From Betaproteobacteria bacterium (lineage in GTDB: Bacteria; Pseudomonadota; Gammaproteobacteria; Burkholderiales; SG8-41), in the NCBI GenBank assembly GCA_029863175.1, contig JAOTVX010000022.1:1-58264 (forward strand): a stretch of DNA of 58,264 nt. Direction: 5' to 3'. The notes below the pieces were generated by a model that ran no database searches, was not told the origin of the DNA, and saw only the letters and a program-made list of their open reading frames with translations. Positions within the stretch are counted from its first letter, which is position 1. The number at the start of each line of letters is the position of its first letter. This document shows, piece by piece, positions 51,930-58,264 of this stretch. The translations under genes were made by a program, and so were the position numbers.

Positions 51930-52025
51930 TGGGAACTAGTGATGCGAACTGGTGATGAACCCCTTGTTGTACATCACCCTCTCTCATCACCAGTATCCAT
52001 CACCATCGTTCATCACCCTTTACCC
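51893..52025. repeat. GGTGATG/CATCACC repeat overlapping a gene end
   Basis: Five GGGAACTGGTGATG-type words (51903-51957) overlap and extend the patatin reading frame; four CATCACC words (51973-52020) face them. Confidence 0.8.
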
Positions 52026-52043
52026 GGAATGATCATCCGTCAC

Positions 52044-52955
52044 CTACCCCTGGTCCCCGATGGGTGGTACAGGCGCGGTGCGCACCCGCGGGACCCGCGC
52101 GAGGTCCCAGTTCTTCAGCGCCCAATCCCAGAATTCCGTCAGTGATTCGCGACCGAGCTCGGTGGGCGGGCACTGGCCCAGAAACGTCAGGGCGGCGGCA
52201 AGCGCCGGTACCGGGTGCGCGGGATTGACCGGCGCGGCGAGCGTCTGCTTGGACAGTTTCTCACCGGCCTCATTGACCGCCACCGGCAGATGAACGTAGC
52301 GGGGGGTAGCGAGGCCGAGCAGGCGCTGCAGATGGATCTGGCGCGGCGTGGAAGCCAGCAGATCCGCACCGCGCACCACATCGGTGATGTTCTGTTCGGC
52401 GTCGTCCATCACGACCGCCAACTGGTAGGCATAGACCCGGTCGGCGCGGTAGAGAACGAAGTCGCCGATCTCTTTTTCCAGGTCGTGCTCGATTCGTCCC
52501 TGCGCTGCGTCCTCGAAGACGACCGTTGCGCCGCGCGTACTCACGCGCTGGGCCCGCGCGCGTTTCCCGGGTGGCAGTCCATCCCGGCAGCTACCTCTGT
52601 AGACGTAGCCTTCGATGCCCATCACCGCGGAGTCGGCGATCTCGCGCCGGCTACATGCGCAGGAATAGACGACGCCGCGCTCGCGTAGCCGGTGCAGCGC
52701 GCTGTGGTATGCGTCCGAGCGCTCGCTTTGGCGCACAACTGGTCCGTCCCACAGCATGCGGCATGCCTCCAGCGCACGCAGGATCTCGTCTGCCGCACCG
52801 GGCACCACTCGAGGCGGGTCCGGGTCTTCCATTCGTACCAGCCATTCACCGCGGCGCGCCCGCGCTTCGAGATAGCTGCCGACAGCAGCCACGAGCGACC
52901 CGAAGTGCAGCGGCCCGGTGGGGGAGGGCGCGAAGCGCCCGCGGTATCTTTCCAT
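52044..52955 (-). CDS. gluQ: Glutamyl-Q tRNA(Asp) synthetase
   Basis: A 303-residue truncated class I synthetase with no anticodon-binding domain, as is usual for GluQ. The HIGH-like motif is FAPSPTGPLHFGS near residues 8-20, and the KMSKS equivalent is EKLSKQT near residue 240. The zinc site CAC with a distant tyrosine and cysteine (YSCACSRREI, GYVYRGSCRDG) is retained. It attaches glutamate to queuosine in tRNA-Asp. Stop and next gene are separated by a repeat. Confidence 0.92.
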   Translation of the reverse strand: MERYRGRFAPSPTGPLHFGSLVAAVGSYLEARARRGEWLVRMEDPDPPRVVPGAADEILRALEACRMLWDGPVVRQSERSDAYHSALHRLRERGVVYSCACSRREIADSAVMGIEGYVYRGSCRDGLPPGKRARAQRVSTRGATVVFEDAAQGRIEHDLEKEIGDFVLYRADRVYAYQLAVVMDDAEQNITDVVRGADLLASTPRQIHLQRLLGLATPRYVHLPVAVNEAGEKLSKQTLAAPVNPAHPVPALAAALTFLGQCPPTELGRESLTEFWDWALKNWDLARVPRVRTAPVPPIGDQG

Positions 52956-52997
52956 CCTGCAAAGTCTAATGGACGGGCGCGGTCATCGATACTGCCG

Positions 52998-53125
52998 ACG
53001 GTTAATGGTGATGATTAATAGTGATGATAAATGGTGATGTGTATTGGTGATGGGCAAAGCCCAAGATTGGGTTTTCATCACCATTTTTCATCACCAGTTC
53101 CCCATCACCAATTCTCATCACCCTG
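52998..53125. repeat. GGTGATG/CATCACC two-armed repeat
   Basis: Four to five GGTGATG words (53003-53052) face four CATCACC words (53075-53123) around a short GC-rich middle. The element lies between the divergent gluQ and frmA genes. Confidence 0.85.
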
Positions 53126-53165
53126 TGTTGTACTATTGAGATCCGAACGGCAATCCGGAGGGAGC

Positions 53166-54275
<1,110 letters not shown>

Positions 54276-54279
54276 CGGA

Positions 54280-54515
54280 AATCATTGAACCGCCAAGGCG
54301 CCAAGGCCGCCAACAAGACTAGAAATATAGACTGAACCGCTGAGACGCCGAGAGAAACGAGACATAATTGAATCGCCAAGACGCCAAGAAGAACAAATCT
54401 CTATTCACTATTCACGGTAGTTAGAGAGTCACGGATAAACGCCAGCCCTCACTCCTTCCCTTTCTCCCGAAGCGGGTATAGGGTTCCCCCACTTGTTTTC
54501 AGAAAGGCAAGTTGA
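54280..54515. repeat. GAACCGCCAAGGCGCC and CTCCCGAAGCGGG-type repeats
   Basis: Three degenerate GAACCGCCAAGACGCC words (54287-54395) are the same family as at 44180; a CTATTCAC run follows. CCCTCACTCCTTCCC near 54444 resembles the GAGGG-rich repeat at 15480. The rest of the 318-bp gap before the nitrilase has no gene. Confidence 0.7.
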
Positions 54516-54593
54516 CTCTGCGCGATGGAACCCAACCGGTAAGTTAATTCGGGTAGAGTGACATGAGGCTCGGTTATTTCCGGAGGAACGCTC

Positions 54594-55532
54594 ATGACTA
54601 CCAAAGTCGCCGTTATTCAAAGGCCACCTGTCTTTCTGGACCGGCAGAAGACCATTGAGAGCATGCTTAATTCCATCGACGAATCGGTTGCTGAAGGCGC
54701 CTCCCTCCTCGTCTTCCCCGAGGCGTATATACCCGGCTACCCGACTTGGATTTGGCGGCTTCGGCCGGGCGGCGACATGGCGCTTTCAGGGGAAATCCAC
54801 GCACGGCTGCGGGAAAACGCTGTGGACCTTGCGGGGGGAGACTTGCAACCGGTGCAGGACGCGGCAGCCAAGCATGGCGTCACGATCGTCCTTGGCATCA
54901 ACGAACTCGACAGCCAATTCAGTGGCACCACCCTCTTCAATACGGTCGTGGTGATTGGCCCGGAAGGGGCGATCCTCAATCGGCATCGCAAAATGATGCC
55001 CACCAACCCCGAGCGCATGGTGTGGGGCATGGGTGACGCCACTGGGCTTCGGGTTGTCGATACACCTGCCGGGCGGCTGGGGTCCCTGATTTGCTGGGAG
55101 AGTTATATGCCCTTGGCACGATATGCCCTTTATGCCCAAGACATTGATATCTATGTGGCGCCCACTTGGGATGCAGGCGACAGCTGGTTGGCGACGATGC
55201 GCCATATCGCGAAGGAAGCAGGCTGTTGGGTGATCGGGACGGCGACCGCTCTGCAGGGCAGTGACCTGCCGGATGATTTCCCCGAACGCGACAAGTTGTT
55301 TGAACCTCAGGAATGGATTAATGACGGCAATGCCGTTGTGGTCAAGCCCATGGGAACGGTAGTTGCAGGGCCACTCAACCGTGAAAAAGGTATCCTGTAC
55401 GCGGAGATAGACAAGGAAGATGCACGGCGGGCACGGCGGTCTCTGGATGTTTGTGGCCACTATTCGCGGCCCGACATCTTCTCTTTTTCGGTTGATCGGC
55501 GACCACTAAATCCCGTGACCTTCTCGGACTGA
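54594..55532 (+). CDS. Nitrilase
   Basis: A 312-residue nitrilase-superfamily enzyme with the complete Glu-Lys-Cys triad: Glu43 in FPEAYIPGYP, Lys133 in RHRKMMPT and Cys168 in LICWESYMP. The CWESYMPLARYAL context identifies a true nitrilase (nitrile to acid and ammonia) rather than an amidase. CCGGAGGAACGCTC precedes the ATG. Codon use is noticeably less GC-biased than in its neighbours, and the gene lies beside an integron-like segment, so recent acquisition is likely. Confidence 0.9.
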   Translation: MTTKVAVIQRPPVFLDRQKTIESMLNSIDESVAEGASLLVFPEAYIPGYPTWIWRLRPGGDMALSGEIHARLRENAVDLAGGDLQPVQDAAAKHGVTIVLGINELDSQFSGTTLFNTVVVIGPEGAILNRHRKMMPTNPERMVWGMGDATGLRVVDTPAGRLGSLICWESYMPLARYALYAQDIDIYVAPTWDAGDSWLATMRHIAKEAGCWVIGTATALQGSDLPDDFPERDKLFEPQEWINDGNAVVVKPMGTVVAGPLNREKGILYAEIDKEDARRARRSLDVCGHYSRPDIFSFSVDRRPLNPVTFSD

Positions 55533-55634
55533 TACGCCAAAAGAGATTTGCGGTGAAACCAGCCGCATTCTTGATGACCACATTAGGCCGAAAGCAGACA
55601 TTGTCTGAACGACCGCTTTCGACCCAAAGCAGAC
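55533..55634. repeat. Direct and inverted repeats beside the attC-like site
   Basis: AAAGCAGACATT (from 55592) and AAAGCAGACGTT (from 55626) are direct copies, while CAGACATTGTCTG (55596-55608) is a palindrome and CGAAAGC faces GCTTTCG. The block lies directly outside the attC-like site. Confidence 0.6.
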
Positions 55635-55716
55635 GTTTAACGTTGCCGATAAGCGGCCCGACACGAGCGGGAGAAGCCCGCTTGTGGAGGGTCCGTGTTC
55701 ATGGGCGGGTTAGCCC
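55635..55716 (-). mobile_element. attC-like integron recombination site (distal)
   Basis: The minus strand has GGGCTAAC (55709-55716) as R'' and GTTAAAC (55635-55641), a perfect GTTRRRY match, as R'. The arms GCCCATGAACACGG and CCGCTTATCGGC pair with small mismatches and extrahelical bases, and an inner GAGCGGG/CCCGCTT hairpin caps the structure. The TAA of the enclosed fragment lies in R'', as in many cassettes. Confidence 0.5.
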
Positions 55717-56030
55717 TCATCGTCTTCACTGGGATATTGTATTGGCCGACGGCCCTTCTCGTGAACGACCTTCGCTGTCTTTGCTTTTCGCGCCGCTTCC
55801 GTCGTTTCAGGATGACAAGTTATTTCGAACAGCCAATCGTCGCCGAAATCGAAGTTGTAATAGAGCTTTTGCCCCTTCGGTAGCGGAAAGACTTCTGAGA
55901 GTGGGACTTCCTCGCCTTCGTTATTCTCGAACGGAGAGGCGGGCTCGCCGAAGGTTACCTTTCGATCGCGCCAATTGCGACCAGCGAAGAACTCGTGGAG
56001 GTGGTCGTCATCTCTTGGCGCGTTTGAGGG
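55710..56030 (-). pseudogene. 5'-truncated pRiA4b ORF-3-like fragment in a cassette
   Basis: A 106-codon open stretch encodes HLHEF, then LSEVFPLPKGQKLYYNFDFG and DDWLFEI, which match the plasmid pRiA4b ORF-3 (PF07929) family. An in-frame TAG lies just upstream at 56031-56033 and no ATG, GTG or TTG precedes the conserved part, so about 30-40 N-terminal residues and the start are missing. It is bounded by two attC-like sites, as a gene cassette would be. Confidence 0.6.
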
Positions 56031-56093
56031 CTAACGTCCCGGTTCAGCGGCGGGCCGCGCAGCGGACCGTACCCTGCAACCGATTGTTAGCCC
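56028..56093 (-). mobile_element. attC integron recombination site (proximal)
   Basis: GGGCTAAC and GTTAGCCC form the perfect outer inverted repeat (56028-56035 and 56086-56093). Inside, CGGTTCAG and CTGCAACCG pair except for one extra base, the extrahelical base that is a hallmark of attC sites, and GCGGGCCGCGC-type inner sequence folds on itself. The 66-bp length fits. It is the clearer of the two sites and begins 15 bp beyond the hsdR stop. Confidence 0.65.
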
Positions 56094-56108
56094 GCATCGT
56101 CGCATTCT

Positions 56109-58264
56109 TTACGCCGATTCGGCGTAGACCCCGGTGTCCCGCTCCGGGTAACTCTCGTAGACATGTTCGAAGACCGCGGAGCACTTCTCCTTGTAGAGTT
56201 CAGGCGCGTAGGCCTTGGGCAGGCCCGCGTCTAGGGCATCCTCGATGGCGAGACGAAGCTGGGACCGCGCCGCGGACTTCTGCCGCCAGTTCAGCACCAG
56301 CAGCTGCTTGAGCCGGCCAAGCAGGTCCTTAGCCACCTTCTTCAGCTCGTCCCGCTCCTCCGCGCTCAGCTCCGGGGCCGGACGGGTCAGGATATCGAAG
56401 ATGACCAGCTCTTCTTCGGCGAGGTTCTCGCGTACGTGGCGTTCCTGCTCCTCGTCGAGGCTGTTCGAGAGCTTGAGCAGCTCCTCGAACAACTGTTCGA
56501 TGTTCCGGCTGCCGGCGTTGTAGCTCTCGATCAGCTCCTCGAACTTCTCCGCGAAGTCAGTGCGGGTGCGGTTCAGGCGGATCAGCCTGTCCAGCCTGGC
56601 ACGGATTGCGGCCTTCAGTGCCTCGATCTCGGTGTTCTTGTGCTTCGACTCCTTGAAGCGCTGCGCCAGCGCCTCGAAGTTGATCTTCGAGAGGTCGATC
56701 GCCGGCGGCCCGGCCTCGCGGATCGTCAGGCCGGCAATGGACTGGTCCAGAAGCCCCGTGATCTGCCCCATGACTTCCGAGATGTCCGGCGGGTCGGGTC
56801 GCAGTCGCGTCCGCACCGCAGCGGCCAGCGCCAGGATGCCAGCCACGCGCTCGGCGAACTCCAGCGCTGCCCGGTCCGGCTTCACTGCGCGATAGAGAGT
56901 GCCGACCAGCTTCTCGTGGCCGAAGAAATCGCGCCGCAGCGTCTCGGGCGCGATCAACGCTTCGATGGCGTTCTCCACCGCCTCCAGCCGCTCGAAGCCG
57001 CCGGCCGGAAACGCCTCCATCGCAGCGAGGTCTACCCCGTGTCCCGCGCAGAACGCCGTGGCGTCGTCCAGGGCCTCCCGCAGCGCCGCGACCAGCTCCG
57101 CCTTGTCCTTGACCGGGTTCGCGCCCCCCTTGCCCGCGCCGTAGATGGCGAGCGCCTTCTCCAGCGAGGCGAAGACGTTTGCGTAGTCCACGATCACACC
57201 GCTGTGTTTGCCGGGGAAGACCCGGTTGGCGCGGGCGATGGTCTGCATCAGCGTGTGGTTGCGCATCGGCTTGTCGAGGTAGATCGTCGAGCAGCTCGGC
57301 GCGTCGAAGCCGGTGAGCCACATGGCGCAGACGAAGACCAGGCGCAGCGGGTCTTCCGTGTCCTTGAACTTCTCGTCTAGACCGGGCCGCGACTCGTTCA
57401 TGCGCCGCCGGTGGGGCTCGATGTCGAGCCCCCGCTTCTTCATCTGCTCGATCTCGTTCTGTCCCGGCGAGACGATGACCGCCATGTCGGTCGTGGTCAG
57501 CACCTCGAGCCGGCCCTTCAATTCCGCCATGCGGACGTCGCGCCGCGCCAGTTCAGGCGTCGTTTCACCACCGCGCGGCTGGTAGGCCAGTTCGCGCAGT
57601 TTCTCCTGCACCCGCTCCGTCTCGGCGACCCAGTGCTTCTTCACCTTGTCGTGCGTTCGCAGCGCTGTCGCCTTATCGATCGACACCACCATCGCCTTGC
57701 CCACGAAGCCGCGCCCCAGGAAGTGCTGCATGATGTCCTGAGCCACCGTCTCCAACCTGTCGTCGCGGGTGATCAGGTGGTATTGCTTGCCAAGCGTCTT
57801 CTCGAGCTTCTCCTCTTGCGCCTCATCGAGACTCGCGTCGTCGATCAAAACGTAGAGATCGTCGTTGAAATCGGGGTTGACCAGCTCCAGCTCCGGCGTC
57901 CGGTTCTCGTAGAACAGCGGCACCGTCGCCCCGTCCTCGACCGACTGCTGGAAGTCGTAGATCGACACGTAGTCGCCGAAGACTTCCTTGGTGCGCTCCT
58001 CGCCGGCGATCAGCGGCGTGCCGGTGAAGGCCAGGAAGGTGGCCTTAGGCATCGCCGAACGCATGTTGAGCGCCAGCGTGTCGTACTGGCTGCGGTGGGC
58101 CTCGTCGGTGAGCACGATGACGTCCGCGCGGTCGGTGAGCGCCTCGGGCGTCTGGAACTTGTGAATCAGCGTGAAGACGTAGCGGTGGTTGCCGCGCAGC
58201 AGCTCCTGTAGGTGCGCACCGCTTGAGGCGTGGCACTGGTCGCTTTCCGTCTTCGACACCGCGC
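56109..58264 (-). CDS. hsdR: Type I restriction endonuclease subunit R, 3' part
   Basis: 718 residues of an HsdR subunit continue beyond the window edge; the start lies outside. The helicase motor is visible: the DEAH-box LTDEAHRS, motif III FTGTP, and motif VI QTIARANRV, followed by the helical C-terminal region. The N-terminal nuclease domain (PD-D/ExK) must lie beyond the edge. HsdR drives ATP-dependent DNA translocation and cleavage in a complex with HsdM and HsdS, which are not in the window. Its 3' end abuts an attC site, suggesting a defence or accessory island. Confidence 0.9.
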   Translation of the reverse strand, partial: AVSKTESDQCHASSGAHLQELLRGNHRYVFTLIHKFQTPEALTDRADVIVLTDEAHRSQYDTLALNMRSAMPKATFLAFTGTPLIAGEERTKEVFGDYVSIYDFQQSVEDGATVPLFYENRTPELELVNPDFNDDLYVLIDDASLDEAQEEKLEKTLGKQYHLITRDDRLETVAQDIMQHFLGRGFVGKAMVVSIDKATALRTHDKVKKHWVAETERVQEKLRELAYQPRGGETTPELARRDVRMAELKGRLEVLTTTDMAVIVSPGQNEIEQMKKRGLDIEPHRRRMNESRPGLDEKFKDTEDPLRLVFVCAMWLTGFDAPSCSTIYLDKPMRNHTLMQTIARANRVFPGKHSGVIVDYANVFASLEKALAIYGAGKGGANPVKDKAELVAALREALDDATAFCAGHGVDLAAMEAFPAGGFERLEAVENAIEALIAPETLRRDFFGHEKLVGTLYRAVKPDRAALEFAERVAGILALAAAVRTRLRPDPPDISEVMGQITGLLDQSIAGLTIREAGPPAIDLSKINFEALAQRFKESKHKNTEIEALKAAIRARLDRLIRLNRTRTDFAEKFEELIESYNAGSRNIEQLFEELLKLSNSLDEEQERHVRENLAEEELVIFDILTRPAPELSAEERDELKKVAKDLLGRLKQLLVLNWRQKSAARSQLRLAIEDALDAGLPKAYAPELYKEKCSAVFEHVYESYPERDTGVYAESA

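Noticed and set aside
55553..56311. Plus-strand open frame across the cassette and the hsdR end
   Set aside because: It crosses two attC-like sites and two minus-strand coding segments with recognisable families, and its own product has no features.

Overview
This window is high-GC DNA from a heterotrophic proteobacterium, most likely a betaproteobacterium related to Burkholderiales and probably from soil or a metagenome. The call rests on two orphan Bug-type solute receptors plus a third decayed one, a DctQMP TRAP transporter, SrkA, GluQ, DUF3301, a glutathione-dependent formaldehyde dehydrogenase and many small-molecule catabolic enzymes. No rRNA, tRNA, CRISPR array or complete insertion sequence was recognised.

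Layout. 0.2-12.2 kb is catabolic and transport: FAH hydrolase, cupin, FAD oxidoreductase, M14-like peptidase, TRAP transporter, TPP enzyme, AhpD-like protein and a RutB-like hydrolase. 12.2-24.8 kb mixes an MFS transporter, small enzymes, RNA-binding and cold-shock proteins, an OmpH/Skp chaperone, SrkA and an amine oxidase. In its middle, at 15.7-16.2 kb, is an OsmC-family gene interrupted by one in-frame UGA exactly where the family has its redox cysteine. 25-43 kb holds Bug receptors, dehydrogenases, a TauD dioxygenase, a Spy-like chaperone, a serine protease/FHA pair, LigA/LigB-like proteins, a formamidase-like enzyme and an SRAP protein. 43-54.3 kb holds an ABC exporter with a CinA-domain gene, amidohydrolase, exported methyltransferase-like protein, acyl-CoA dehydrogenase, patatin, GluQ and FrmA. 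The last 4 kb looks accessory: a nitrilase, a short segment bounded by two attC-like integron sites and carrying a headless pRiA4b-ORF3-like fragment, then the 3' part of a type I restriction hsdR running off the edge.

Two features stand out. First, the OsmC-family gene appears to be a selenoprotein: UGA at codon 83, homology continuing in frame on both sides, and a bacterial-SECIS-like hairpin just downstream. Second, many intergenic gaps are filled by degenerate tandem 7-13-nt repeats, most of them in two mutually complementary arms. The repeat word differs from gap to gap but matches between the arms of one gap. They resemble cyanobacterial short tandem repeats in organisation, and some are nested inside each other.

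Gene decay is visible in several places: a DUF899 gene with an internal deletion, a Bug receptor collapsed to its two ends, a VOC-domain tail and the cassette fragment. Functions are assigned from remembered family motifs only; substrates of most catabolic enzymes cannot be read from the sequence.
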